From positions 1-33,905 of the forward strand of contig JANDLU010000032.1 of NCBI GenBank assembly GCA_024330215.1: DNA of 33,905 bases. Direction: 5' to 3'. Under the pieces are notes generated by a model, which made no database searches, had not been told where the DNA came from, and worked only from the letters and a program-made list of their open reading frames with translations. The position numbers and the translations under genes were made by a program. Of this stretch, positions 8,342 through 19,035 are shown piece after piece. Numbering within the stretch: position 1 is the first letter of the stretch; every line of letters begins with the position of its first letter. This stretch comes from Candidatus Gaiellasilicea maunaloa. Lineage in GTDB: Bacteria; Actinomycetota; Thermoleophilia; Gaiellales; Gaiellaceae.

Positions 8342-8351
8342 TCCGGTCTCC

Positions 8352-8663
8352 GTGTTCAGCGCAATCATCGGCATCCTCATCTCCGGTCTGATCGTCGGGA
8401 CACTCGCCCGCTTCGCCCTCCCGGGCCGTGACGCGCTCTCGATCTGGAGAACGATCCTGCTCGGGATCCTGGGCTCGATCGTCGGCGGGTTCGCCGCCGC
8501 CCTGACGGGCGTGATCGACCCGACGCCGCCCGAGGGCGAGGAACTGACCGGCGGCGAGCTCGTCACCGGCTTCCTCTTCGCGCTCGCCGGTGCGGTCGTG
8601 CTGCTGATCCTCTACCGTCGCTTCGTGAAGAAACGCAGCATCACGGGACCCGACGCGGGCTAG
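8352..8663 (+). CDS. GlsB/YeaQ/YmgE-type small membrane protein
   Basis: A 103-residue integral membrane protein of the transglycosylase-associated/YeaQ group, three predicted helices: FSAIIGILISGLIVGTLARF, ILLGILGSIVGGFAAALTGV and GFLFALAGAVVLLILYRRF. The Gly-rich G-GS-GG-A pattern of helix 2 is typical. These proteins are linked to general stress but have no proven enzyme activity. The start is GTG at 8352, 10 nt after the DUF2277 stop. A second paralogue lies at 10472-10744; the two flank the M32 carboxypeptidase gene. Confidence 0.85.
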   Translation: MFSAIIGILISGLIVGTLARFALPGRDALSIWRTILLGILGSIVGGFAAALTGVIDPTPPEGEELTGGELVTGFLFALAGAVVLLILYRRFVKKRSITGPDAG

Positions 8664-8830
8664 CGGCGCTCGGAGTCGAGCCGGACGCCCGCCGTTCACC
8701 ATGGCGTAGCGCCACAGCACAGCATCGGAGCCACCTGGTTGCTCCCGCAGCCCCGGCACCGGGGCATCAGGTCGGCGCCGACACGCCCTGGCCAGCCGGA
8801 ACGCGAGAACTGGTCGGCGTCCACCGGGGG

Positions 8831-10345
8831 CTACGCTGCTGCCAGCGCCCCCAGCTTCTCCGTCAGGTAGCGGACGTACGGTTTCGCGTCGATCTGACCT
8901 CCGACGACGCGCTCGAGCGTCTCCTGCGGCGTGAACTTCCGGCCGAGCACGTAGAGGTTGGAGCGAAGCCAGGCATGGAGCTCGCCGAACTCGCCCGCCT
9001 CGAACTGCGCCGGCAGATCGGGCAGCTCCGAGGCGACCTTGTCCCAGATCTGGACCGAGACGATGTTGCCGAGCGTGTAAGTCGGGAAATAGCCGAAGCC
9101 GCCGCCGGACCAATGCACGTCCTGGAGGACGCCGACCGTGTCGCTCGGGATCGGGATCCCGAGGTATTGCTCGAAGCGCGCGTTCCACGCCTCCGGCAGA
9201 TCCGCTAGCGCGATCGTGCCCGCGATCAGCTCCTGCTCGAGCTCGAAACGGAGGATGACGTGGAGGTTGTACGTCGCCTCGTCGGCGTCGACGCGGATGT
9301 AGCTCGGCTTGACGCGGTTGATCGCCCGGTAGAAGGCGTCCTGCTCGACGTCCCGGAGTGTGTCCGGGAACGCCGCCTGGACCTGCGGGTAGAAGTAGTT
9401 CCAGAAGGGTCGGCTGCGGCCGACGATGTTCTCCCAGAGCCGGCTCTGCGACTCGTGCAATGCCGATGAGACCCCGCTGCAGAGCGGCGTCCGCTCGAGG
9501 GTCTGCGAGATCCCGTGCTCGTAGAGTCCGTGCCCGCACTCGTGCATCGCGGTGAAGAGCGAAGTGAGGTCGTTGTCGGTGTAGCGCGTCGTCAGCCGGA
9601 TGTCCTGGGTGCCCGAGCTCGCCGCGAAGGGATGGACTGTGAGATCGAGTCGGAAGTACTGCGGGTCGTAACCGAACCGCTCGATCACCCGCAGCGACGT
9701 CTCGTGCTGGGCGTCGATCGGAAACGGGCCGCGCATGAAGCCGTCGTCCTCGTCCGACGAGGCGACCTCGGCGATCAGGGGCACCAGCGAGGCCTTCAGC
9801 TCGTCGAAGACCGCCCGTACCTCGGCCGTCTTCATCCCGGGCTCGTAGTCGTCGAGCAACACGTCGTAGGGCTCCGCGTAGCCCTCGAAGCAGTCGATGT
9901 AGCGCCGCTTCAGCTCGACGGCGCGCTCGAGATGGGGGAGAAAGCTGGCGAAGTCGTTCTCCTCGCGCGCCTTCGCCCAGATGTCGTGGGCCTCCGCGGC
10001 GGCCCCGACCATCTCGGCCGCGAGATCGGCGGGCACGCGGCGCGCTTTCTCCCAGTCGCGCCGGCTCGTCCGGATCAGCGAGGCATCGTCGGAGTCGTAG
10101 TCGAGGCTCTCCTCGTAGGAGGCAAGACCGTCGAGCAGCCGCCCGACCTCGGGCACCACGAAGCGCTCGTGGGCGATCCGATCGATCGTCGTCAGCTGGG
10201 CTCCGCGCACCGGCCCGCCGCCGGGAGGCATCATCACGGTCTGATCCCAGAAGAGCACCTCCTGGGCGCGGCGGAGGTCGTGGATCTCCGCCAGCCGGCT
10301 CCTCAGCTCGGCAAGCTCGTTCGGTTCCGCAGGACGATCGGGCAT
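8831..10345 (-). CDS. M32 family metallocarboxypeptidase (Taq-type)
   Basis: A 504-residue cytoplasmic zinc carboxypeptidase, normal length for the family. The zinc motif HExxH reads HECGH at residues 268-272 inside TAMHECGHGLYEHG. The downstream block HESQSRLWENIVGRSRPFW supplies the third zinc-binding Glu. Another family motif is DIRLTTRYTDNDLTS. The enzyme removes C-terminal residues from peptides with broad specificity. The ATG at 10345 is preceded by a purine-rich Shine-Dalgarno (GGAGAG). It converges with the YeaQ-type gene, with a 167-bp gap in which I see no element like those at 11908 and 22021. Confidence 0.95.
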   Translation of the reverse strand: MPDRPAEPNELAELRSRLAEIHDLRRAQEVLFWDQTVMMPPGGGPVRGAQLTTIDRIAHERFVVPEVGRLLDGLASYEESLDYDSDDASLIRTSRRDWEKARRVPADLAAEMVGAAAEAHDIWAKAREENDFASFLPHLERAVELKRRYIDCFEGYAEPYDVLLDDYEPGMKTAEVRAVFDELKASLVPLIAEVASSDEDDGFMRGPFPIDAQHETSLRVIERFGYDPQYFRLDLTVHPFAASSGTQDIRLTTRYTDNDLTSLFTAMHECGHGLYEHGISQTLERTPLCSGVSSALHESQSRLWENIVGRSRPFWNYFYPQVQAAFPDTLRDVEQDAFYRAINRVKPSYIRVDADEATYNLHVILRFELEQELIAGTIALADLPEAWNARFEQYLGIPIPSDTVGVLQDVHWSGGGFGYFPTYTLGNIVSVQIWDKVASELPDLPAQFEAGEFGELHAWLRSNLYVLGRKFTPQETLERVVGGQIDAKPYVRYLTEKLGALAAA

Positions 10346-10401
10346 TGTTCTCTCCTCTTCCGGGACGGTGCCAGGACTCTAGAGGAGCGAACGGTTTGCG
10401 G

Positions 10402-10423
10402 CACCTGTCCCGTGGGGACGGTG
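10402..10423. repeat. Inverted repeat (hairpin) in a 126-bp divergent gap
   Basis: CACC-T-GTCCC / GGGAC-GGTG forms a 9-bp stem with one bulged T and a 3-nt loop. It lies between the M32 start (10345) and the second YeaQ-type start (10472), so it is in a promoter region and not at a gene end. Function unknown. Confidence 0.45.
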
Positions 10424-10471
10424 GGGGCGAGGGGCGAGCTGGCACCGCCCTGCTACGAAACGGGAGGTTCC

Positions 10472-10744
10472 ATGGGCATCATCGCGTTCATCATCCTCGG
10501 CGCGATCGCAGGTGCGATTGCGAAGGCGCTCCTCCCCGGGGACGATCCCGGGGGTTTCATCATCACGACGATCATCGGGATCGTGGGAGCGCTCCTGGGA
10601 GGATTCCTGGCTGCCGCGATCTTCGGCGGCGACCCGCTCGACGAGTTCTTCGACATCAGCACCTGGTTGACCGCGATCGTCGGCGCGATCATCCTGCTCG
10701 TGATCTACCGGGCGGTGGCGGGCCGCAGCGGAAGAACGGTCTGA
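10472..10744 (+). CDS. GlsB/YeaQ/YmgE-type small membrane protein (second copy)
   Basis: A 90-residue paralogue of the protein at 8352-8663, with helices MGIIAFIILGAIAGAIAKAL, FIITTIIGIVGALLGGFLAA and LTAIVGAIILLVIYRAVAG. The GDDPGG loop between helices 1 and 2 is typical of the group. A clear GGAGG (10463-10467) lies 4 nt before the ATG. The gene converges with the metallophosphoesterase, leaving only 8 bp between stop codons. Confidence 0.87.
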   Translation: MGIIAFIILGAIAGAIAKALLPGDDPGGFIITTIIGIVGALLGGFLAAAIFGGDPLDEFFDISTWLTAIVGAIILLVIYRAVAGRSGRTV

Positions 10745-10752
10745 CGGAAACC

Positions 10753-11577
10753 TCAGCTTGCGTTGAAGGCCAGTGCCTCACGGCCGCGCGGGAACGTCCG
10801 CACGGCCGTGAGGCCCCAGCCGTCGTCGCGCCAGATGTAGGTGAGGATCCTGAGCGCGGCTTCCGCCACCTCATAGACATGGAGGCCGCGGGCCTCGCCA
10901 CGGCGATCCGGACGGGGCTGGCCGAAGCCGGGTGCGATCGACGCCACGACGGCCCGCTCTCCGCCCGGGGTCGAGATCTCGAACTCCCTTCGCTCGGCGA
11001 TCGTGCTCTGGTGGATGTGTCCGGCGAGGATCAGCTCGGCGCCCGCCTCGACGAAGCTCCCGAGTACGCGGTTGCGGTTGGCGACCGGCCGCTTGCCCGA
11101 GCGCCAAGGAGCGCCGAGGAGGTGATGGTGGAGCACGACGATCCGGAGCGCCCCGGCCGGCGCCTCGTCGAAGACCTTCGCCGCGTGCACGACCTGCGCG
11201 GGCCGCACCTTTCCCGACTGATGCCGCCACGGCCGCACCGAGTTCAGCCCTGCCGCGACCACCGTCTCCGAGGAGTAGACGGGTTGCGTCGTCTCCCAGT
11301 GGCGCTCGAACTCGGCCCAAGGCTTGGTGAAGCGCTTCGGGAAGCTGTACGGGATGTCGTGGTTGCCGGGCACTGCGAGCAGCGGGAGCTGCAGTCCGAG
11401 CAGAAACTCGGCCGCGCGATCGTGCTGCGAGCGCAGCCCGCGGTGGGTGAGGTCGCCGGAGGCGATCACGAGCTCGGGGTGCACCTCCTCGATCAGCCGC
11501 GCGAGCGCGTCGATCGGCTGCGGCTTGACGTTGCGTCCGAAATGAAGGTCGGAGATATGCAGGACGCGCGTCAGCAC
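10753..11577 (-). CDS. Calcineurin-like metallophosphoesterase (CpdA-like)
   Basis: A 274-residue class III phosphodiesterase-type protein. The dimetal motifs are in order: DLHFGR (D-x-H), GDLTHRG (GDxx), GNHDIPY (GNHD), HHHLLGAP and AGHIHQS (GHxH). It resembles CpdA/Icc cyclic-nucleotide phosphodiesterases, but the substrate cannot be told. I choose GTG 11577 (VLTRVLHISDLHFG) over the longer frame to 11607, because TACGCT (11590-11585) ends 7 nt upstream and no homology lies before it. The mRNA is then leaderless. It diverges from the small membrane protein gene at 11641, with the two -10 boxes about 40 bp apart. Confidence 0.88.
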   Translation of the reverse strand: MLTRVLHISDLHFGRNVKPQPIDALARLIEEVHPELVIASGDLTHRGLRSQHDRAAEFLLGLQLPLLAVPGNHDIPYSFPKRFTKPWAEFERHWETTQPVYSSETVVAAGLNSVRPWRHQSGKVRPAQVVHAAKVFDEAPAGALRIVVLHHHLLGAPWRSGKRPVANRNRVLGSFVEAGAELILAGHIHQSTIAERREFEISTPGGERAVVASIAPGFGQPRPDRRGEARGLHVYEVAEAALRILTYIWRDDGWGLTAVRTFPRGREALAFNAS

Positions 11578-11626
11578 TGGCACGAGCGTACCCCCCGCCG
11601 GGGGCATGAGAACCGCCGATCCCGGC

Positions 11627-11634
11627 TATACACT
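11627..11634 (+). promoter_or_regulatory. -10 box for a leaderless small gene
   Basis: TATACACT contains TACACT (11629-11634), which ends 6 nt before the ATG at 11641. No Shine-Dalgarno is visible. Confidence 0.5.
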
Positions 11635-11640
11635 CGTTTC

Positions 11641-11907
11641 ATGACGGATCGAGCACCCGACAGCGCAGCGGCGGACGAGGCGCCCGAGATCTTCGACGAT
11701 CTCTACCTCGGCCTCCGCGCCGGCGGCGCCCTCCGCAAGCAGCGTCGCGGCGAGCCGCTGACGAGGGACGAGCAGGACGCCCTCGGGCGCTGGCAGCGGC
11801 TCTCCGTCGGCCGCAAGACGCTTGCGATCGGCGCCTTCGCGATCGGTACCTTCGGGCTCGGCTTCACCCTCGGCGGGCTCATCTTCGGCCGCTGGCGCAA
11901 AGCCTGA
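11641..11907 (+). CDS. Small single-pass membrane protein, unknown function
   Basis: An 88-residue protein that I cannot assign to a named family. The N-terminal ~50 residues are acidic then basic (DEAPEIFDDLYLGLRAGGAL, KQRRGEPLTRDEQDALGRW). A single Gly-rich hydrophobic helix near the C-terminus (LAIGAFAIGTFGLGFTLGGL) ends in a short basic tail, FGRWRKA. The likely topology is N-terminus inside with a C-terminal anchor. Start ATG 11641 fits the leaderless pattern. The stop at 11905-11907 abuts the palindromic element at 11908-12062. Confidence 0.7.
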   Translation: MTDRAPDSAAADEAPEIFDDLYLGLRAGGALRKQRRGEPLTRDEQDALGRWQRLSVGRKTLAIGAFAIGTFGLGFTLGGLIFGRWRKA

Positions 11908-12062
11908 CTCCTCGCGTCCCTGGCCGGCGGCGCCTCCCGGCCGGCGGAGCCGGCCTCCGGCGCCGCCTCGCGCGCCTGAGCGCACGCGGCTCTGCGGGTC
12001 TGGCCTAGCGGCCTATCCCCTCCGGCCGCGCACGCTCAGCCACGCGCCAGGAGCACGAGGAG
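11908..12062. repeat. 155-bp three-stem palindromic element, copy A
   Basis: Fills most of the gap between convergent genes. P1: CTCCTCGCGTCCCTGGC (11908-11924) pairs with GCCAGGAGCACGAGGAG (12046-12062), 14 Watson-Crick and 1 GU of 17. P2: GGCCGGC-GGA-GCCGGCC (11939-11955), extended by GGCGGCGCC/GGCGCCGCC (11926-11934 with 11959-11967). P3: GCGCG and CTGAGCG (11970-11982) pair with 12033-12047, continuing as CGCGGC/GCCGCG (11985-11990 with 12025-12030). Copy B at 22021-22174 has the same architecture. No T-rich tract follows either arm. Confidence 0.75.
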
Positions 12063-12085
12063 AGCGGGAATTCGCTCTCAGGCTC

Positions 12086-13213
12086 TCAGGCGGTCTCGGA
12101 GTCGGCCGGTGAGAAGATCACCGTCGGTACGTCTTCCTCGGCGGGATCCTTGCCGCGCACGATCACGTCGATCAGCGTCGCGAGCACGGCGGCGAGCGGG
12201 ATCGCGAGGAGGACTGCGAACTCGCCGAAGAGGAGCGCCACGCTCGTGATCGAGAAGAGCACGAGCAGTGGCGAGAGCCCGACGGCCTCGCCGAGCACGC
12301 GCGGGATCACGATGTAGTCCTCGAGCAGCCGGACGACGAGGACAGTCACTCCTGCGGCGAGCCCGAGCTGCCAGGACACGGTCAGGCCGGCGCCGACCGC
12401 GACCGCGCCGGCTGTGAGCGGCCCGATCACCGGCACGATCTCCACGATCCCGGCGAAGACGCCGATCAGGATCCAGTAGGGCAGGCCGATCGCCCAGAAG
12501 ACGAGCGAGAGCACAGTGCCGACGATCGCGATCAGGATCGCCTGGCCGCGCACGTAGGCCCCGAGCTTGAGGTCGATCAGATCCCAGGTGTCGCGGACCT
12601 TCTTCCGGCGCGGCCGGGGAATCACCGAGGTGACGAGACTCATCGCCTTCTCCCGCTCGAAGATCCAGTAGGCGGCGCTCGCGAAGACGAAGAAGAGCCC
12701 GATCAGGATCTCGAAGCCGAGGAAGCCGATCTCGAGCGCGGGATCGACGAGCTCGCTCGCCGAAGGCAGCTCCTCGAGGCGTTGCTGCACTCCTTCGAGG
12801 ATCTCACGGCGCATCCCCGTCGACTGGCTCGCCTCGACCTCGAGCTCCTCGGGGGACCTCGGGAGATCGCCGAGGGCGTTCGAGACCTGCTCGGTCGCTC
12901 GCGGAACGACGACCCAGAGCAAGCCTGTGATCAGCGCGAAGAAGCCGATGTAATGGATGGCGATTCCAGCTCCGCGCGGGACGCCCCGCCGACGCAGTGC
13001 CTCGATCCCCGGCCGCATCGCGGCGGCAATGATGAAGGCGAAGAAGAGGAGCGCGACGAGGACTCGGATCTTCCAGAGGGCGAGCCCCAACACGACGACG
13101 CCGCCCACGACGAGAGTCGCGAGCGCCGCGCGCTTCGCGGTTTCGGCCATCGCGGGCATCATCCCACGGCGGCTGGGTTCGCTAACCCGGGTTCGCAGGC
13201 GTCGCGAGTTCAC
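12086..13213 (-). CDS. AI-2E family permease
   Basis: A 375-residue multi-helix membrane protein of the AI-2E/PerM family (about eight helices), some of which export small molecules or act as Na+/H+ antiporters; the substrate here is unknown. Family signatures are [20 protein letters not shown] with the following [23 protein letters not shown], and a soluble stretch after helix 3 (residues ~110-165). The start is uncertain. GTG 13213 has a TACAAC box 8 nt upstream; ATG 13162 or ATG 13150 ([10 protein letters not shown]) would remove a basic extension of 17-21 residues. It diverges from uvrA, whose LexA-type box lies in the shared gap. Confidence 0.88.
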   Translation of the reverse strand: MNSRRLRTRVSEPSRRGMMPAMAETAKRAALATLVVGGVVVLGLALWKIRVLVALLFFAFIIAAAMRPGIEALRRRGVPRGAGIAIHYIGFFALITGLLWVVVPRATEQVSNALGDLPRSPEELEVEASQSTGMRREILEGVQQRLEELPSASELVDPALEIGFLGFEILIGLFFVFASAAYWIFEREKAMSLVTSVIPRPRRKKVRDTWDLIDLKLGAYVRGQAILIAIVGTVLSLVFWAIGLPYWILIGVFAGIVEIVPVIGPLTAGAVAVGAGLTVSWQLGLAAGVTVLVVRLLEDYIVIPRVLGEAVGLSPLLVLFSITSVALLFGEFAVLLAIPLAAVLATLIDVIVRGKDPAEEDVPTVIFSPADSETA

Positions 13214-13245
13214 CGGTCACCGTTGTACGAGACATCGAAAATGGA

Positions 13246-13270
13246 CGAACACGTGTTCGCTCGCTAGGAT
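13246..13270 (+). promoter_or_regulatory. LexA-type SOS box and -10 box of uvrA
   Basis: CGAACACGTGTTCG (13246-13259) is a perfect 14-bp palindrome matching the actinobacterial LexA consensus CGAAC-N4-GTTCG. TAGGAT (13265-13270) ends 8 nt before the uvrA ATG. The box lies directly upstream of the -10, a position suited to repression. Confidence 0.85.
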
Positions 13271-13278
13271 GGATCCGC

Positions 13279-16119
<2,841 letters not shown>

Positions 16120-16120
16120 C

Positions 16121-16969
16121 GTGACGAGCGTCGCCGAACGCCGAGCTCGCTTCCGGGAGCTGCATGCCAGCGAGGGGATCTTCGTGATGCCGAACCCGTG
16201 GGACGTCGGCTCGGCCCGGCTGCTCGCGTCGCTCGGGTTCGAGGCGCTTGCGACGACGAGCGCCGGGTTCGCGTGGTCGCTCGGGCGTCTCGACCAGCGC
16301 GTGACCCGCGACGAGCTCGTTGCCCACGTGGGCGAGCTCACCGCAGCGATCGATCTGCCGCTCAACGTCGACAGCGAGCACTGCTTCCCCGGCGAGCCGG
16401 GTGGGGTCGCCGAGACCGTGGCGCAGCTCGCCGCCGCCGGCGCGGCCGGCTGCTCGATCGAGGACTACGACCCGGTGAACGATCGGATCGAAGAGCTCGA
16501 CGTCGCAGTGGAGCGTGTGGCCGCCGCGGCGGTCGCCGCGCACGAGCTTCCGGAGCCCATGGTGCTCACGGGTCGGGCCGAGAACCACCTCCGTGGCGTG
16601 CAGGATCTCGACGACACGATCCGACGGCTCGTTGCGTACCGGGATGCCGGCGCCGACGCCGTCTATGCGCCCGGCCTGACCGACCTGGGGCAGATCGGCG
16701 CGCTGGTGCGCGCAGTCGAGATTCCGGTGAACGTGCTCGTGCTCCCGGGCGGGCCCACCGTCGCCGAGCTGGCCCCCGTAGGCGTTCGCCGGATCTCGAC
16801 CGGGAGCCTCCTGGCCGCAGCCGCCTATGCCGCGCTCGTCGAGGAGGCGGAACGGTTGCAGACCGACGGAGCCGCGCCGGCCACGAGCGACCTCGTCTCG
16901 CGCAAGGCGCTCGCCGCGGCCTTCGGCGCAGAGACGGCGCCTACTAGAGAACCGCCTGCGTCTGGGTGA
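16121..16969 (+). CDS. Isocitrate lyase/PEP mutase family enzyme
   Basis: A 282-residue TIM-barrel protein of the isocitrate lyase/phosphoenolpyruvate mutase superfamily. Visible signatures are FVMPNPWDVGSARLLASLGF with ALATTSAGFAWSLG at the N-terminus, the metal-binding region NVDSEHCF, SIEDYDP and the TGRAEN block. In this subgroup the isocitrate lyase KKCGH loop is absent, so glyoxylate-cycle activity is unlikely; C-C or P-C lyase activity on a small keto-acid is possible but unproved. The start is GTG 16121, one base after the uvrA stop. The last ~25 nt overlap the convergent thioesterase gene. Confidence 0.85.
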   Translation: MTSVAERRARFRELHASEGIFVMPNPWDVGSARLLASLGFEALATTSAGFAWSLGRLDQRVTRDELVAHVGELTAAIDLPLNVDSEHCFPGEPGGVAETVAQLAAAGAAGCSIEDYDPVNDRIEELDVAVERVAAAAVAAHELPEPMVLTGRAENHLRGVQDLDDTIRRLVAYRDAGADAVYAPGLTDLGQIGALVRAVEIPVNVLVLPGGPTVAELAPVGVRRISTGSLLAAAAYAALVEEAERLQTDGAAPATSDLVSRKALAAAFGAETAPTREPPASG

Positions 16970-17348
16970 CGCGGGCGACGTGCTTCCCGGCGTCGTCGTG
17001 GAGGTCGGTCTCGACGACGATCGTCGTCCGGCCGCGGTGCAGTAGCCGCGAGCGGGCGCGGACGTGGCCGTCGCGAACGGCGTGGAAGAAGTTCGTCTTC
17101 GACTCGATCGTGGCCGTGCCGCCGGCACCGTCCGGGAGGTTGAGGAACGCGAGGTAGGCGCCTGCGGCGTCGGCCAGGGACATCAGCGCGCCGCCGTGGA
17201 GGATCCCGCCGGCGGTGCAGAGTTGCTCCTGCCATGCAAGCCTGGCTCGCACCTCGTCGGTGTCGGCCGAGACGATCTCGAGGCCGAGCGTCTCCCCGAA
17301 CGGCATCGCCGTGTTGAGCTGAGCCGTCTGCTCGGCGTCGTGCTCCAC
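16944..17348 (-). CDS. PaaI-type hotdog-fold thioesterase
   Basis: A 134-residue hotdog-fold protein. The family core is GGILHGGALMSLADAAGAYL (HGG with the central helix Asp), followed by ESKTNFFHAVRDGHVRARSR and a C-terminal strand THDDAGKHVA-like segment ending VTQTQAVL. Such enzymes hydrolyse acyl- or aryl-CoA thioesters; substrate unknown. The frame is open to 17426, but I choose GTG 17348, because TATCGT (17361-17356) ends 7 nt upstream and upstream residues show no homology. The promoter lies in a 41-bp segment repeated at 21340-21380. Confidence 0.85.
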   Translation of the reverse strand: MEHDAEQTAQLNTAMPFGETLGLEIVSADTDEVRARLAWQEQLCTAGGILHGGALMSLADAAGAYLAFLNLPDGAGGTATIESKTNFFHAVRDGHVRARSRLLHRGRTTIVVETDLHDDAGKHVARVTQTQAVL

Positions 17349-17351
17349 GAA

Positions 17352-17392
17352 GGCGACGATACCGCTCGGGCCGGGAAGCAGGGACGCGTCGC
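17352..17392 (-). promoter_or_regulatory. 41-bp repeated promoter segment, copy 1
   Basis: This 41-bp stretch differs from 21340-21380 at two positions only. On the minus strand it ends with the TATCGT -10 box of the thioesterase gene. The same -10 in copy 2 faces the lipoprotein gene. The sequence identity covers the whole presumed promoter, which is far more than two -10 boxes would require. Confidence 0.65.
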
Positions 17393-17460
17393 CACTCGGA
17401 GCAGGGGAGCGGCGGACGACCTGCAACCTTCCTGCAACGTTTCGCCTTCACGCTCTCGGG

Positions 17461-17862
17461 ATGGTGAGGGAGATCGGAGAGCTGACCGGGGCGCTCGTGT
17501 CGGCCGTTGCGCGCGGCGATGCCGGGGCAGCCGGCGCGACGTACGGGGACGACGGCAGGCTGATCGCGTCCTCCGCCGAGGTGATCGACGGACGGAGCGG
17601 GATCGAGGCGTACTGGCAGACCGGGATCTCGCTCGGTTTGGTCGGGCTCGAGCTGCGCACGCTGCATCTCGATGCGTCGAGCGACGCAGCGGTCGAGATC
17701 GGCCACTACGAGCTGACCGTGCGAAGCGACCTCGGCTATGCGGTGTCCGAGCGTAGCGCCTTCCTCACCGTCTATCGCCGGCGAGGCGACGGCTCGTGCT
17801 GCGGGGCGGTCGACGTCTTCAACGCCGGCCCACCACGGAATGGCGAAAGGAGTCGGAGATGA
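17461..17862 (+). CDS. SnoaL-like/DUF4440 small protein
   Basis: A 133-residue alpha+beta-barrel protein of the SnoaL/NTF2-like superfamily: an N-terminal helix (IGELTGALVSAVARGDAGAA), the GRLIASSAEVIDGRSGIEAY segment where ligand-pocket residues normally lie, then paired strands ending in AVDVFNAGP. Family members include polyketide cyclases, isomerases and many proteins of unknown activity. ATG 17461 is the first plausible start; I see no clear -10 or Shine-Dalgarno. The stop overlaps the ATG of the next gene (ATGA at 17859-17862), so the two are translationally coupled. Confidence 0.75.
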   Translation: MVREIGELTGALVSAVARGDAGAAGATYGDDGRLIASSAEVIDGRSGIEAYWQTGISLGLVGLELRTLHLDASSDAAVEIGHYELTVRSDLGYAVSERSAFLTVYRRRGDGSCCGAVDVFNAGPPRNGERSRR

Positions 17863-19029
17863 ACAGACTGATGCGGCTTGGGGGACTCGGGTACGGCGCG
17901 TGCTCGTCGCCGGCTCGATCTGCGCCGTGGCGTGCGCGACCGGCCTGACACTCGGAGGCGGCGCCGATGCTGCGTCTCGCGTGACCGTCCTGGCCAAGAA
18001 CCTCAACAGCCCGCGGGGCCTGAACTTCGCCCCCGAGGGTCACCTGATCGTGGTGGAGAGCGGCAACGGCGCGGCTCCGTGCGCTGTGGGCGCCGGCATC
18101 ACCGTGCCGCCGCGCGACGTCCCGGGGTGCGTCAACGCGACAGGAGCCATCGTCGTCCGCTCTCCCGGCTCGACGAGGTTCGAGCGGTACCACACGGGGT
18201 GGCCCTCCTGGCGGACGAGCGTCGCGGGGCAGCCGAGTGAGGTGACCGGTCTCCACGACATCGGCTTTCCCGGCCTCGCGAAGGCCTATGTCACGATCGG
18301 TTGGGATGCCACTCCGGCTGCGCGCAGCGGCGGCGGCTCGGCGCGCCGCAGCTTCGGTCGTCTCGTGAAGACGGGTCCCGACCGCGGCAAGCTGGTAATT
18401 GCGGACCTCGCCGCCTTCGAGCAACGTCGGAATCCGGCCGGCGGCCCGGTCGACTCGAACCCGTACGGCCTGTTGGCCGAGGCACGGAGCACCTTCGTCG
18501 CCGACGCCGGTGCCAATGCCCTCTACGAGGTGAAGCGCAACGGCAACGTCTCGCTCGTGACGACGTTCCCCCTCACGACCAACCCGCCGACCTGCACACT
18601 TCCGGGCGGCGAGGCCGGGCCGCCCGCGTCGGACCCGGTGCCGACGACGGTGGTTCGCGGGCCCGACAAGGCGCTCTGCGTCGGTGAGTTGACGGGCTTT
18701 CCGTTCTGCGCCGGCGTCGCGCGCGTCTGGCGCGTCGTCCCCGGTGCGAAGCCGAAGGTGCACCGGACCGGCTTCAAGATGATCATCGACATGGCGTTCG
18801 CGAAGGACGGGACGCTGTACGTCCTGCAGTTCGCCTCGAGCCCAGCCTGCCGGGAGGGCCGGGTCAGATCGTCCGGGTGCGCCGGAACGGACAACGGCAG
18901 GTGCTCGACACCGGCCAGCGGCTCCAGCAGCCGGGCGGGATCGCGGTCGGGCCCGAGGACGGCGCGCTGTACGTGACCAACAACATCATGGGGCCCGGCC
19001 GCGGCGAGGTACTCCGCATCGTTCCGTAG
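17859..19029 (+). pseudogene. ScyD/ScyE-like secreted beta-propeller gene, frameshifted twice
   Basis: The sequence encodes a secreted beta-propeller-like protein of the ScyD/ScyE type. The start ATG 17859 follows AAGGAG and overlaps the SnoaL-like stop, but after MNRLMRLGGLG the signal peptide continues one frame away (RRVLVAGSICAVACATGLTL). The body then reads cleanly: VLAKNLNSPRGLNFAPEGHL, SNPYGLLAE, VADAGANALYEV, VGELTGFPF and MIIDMAFAKDGTLYVLQFAS. Near 18842-18850 a second shift occurs; the ending GGIAVGPEDGALYVTNNIMG to TAG 19027-19029 is in the next frame. Both shifts look like single-base losses. A truncated product could start at GTG 17900. Either sequence errors or a recent pseudogene. 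Confidence 0.75.
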
Positions 19030-19035
19030 CATCGA

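Noticed and set aside
7464-8663. A larger defence island around the toxin-antitoxin pair
   Set aside because: The following genes are DUF2277 and a YeaQ-type protein, with no nuclease, methylase, integrase or other defence marker nearby.
8696-8767. 23-codon minus-strand frame MPRCRGCGSNQVAPMLCCGA... resembling a zinc ribbon knuckle
   Set aside because: Too short, only one CxxC pair plus CC, no promoter or ribosome site. It may be a fragment of a zinc-ribbon protein, but I cannot support a gene.
8250-10445. Open frame of 731 codons on the minus strand covering the M32 gene region
   Set aside because: It is the same strand as the M32 gene but a different phase; M32 reads HECGH and all family motifs in its own frame.
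17459-17862. Fusion of the SnoaL-like and ScyD-like proteins through the open frame starting at 17738
   Set aside because: That frame overlaps the SnoaL-like gene out of phase; the ATGA overlap at 17859-17862 with AAGGAG upstream shows a separate coupled start.
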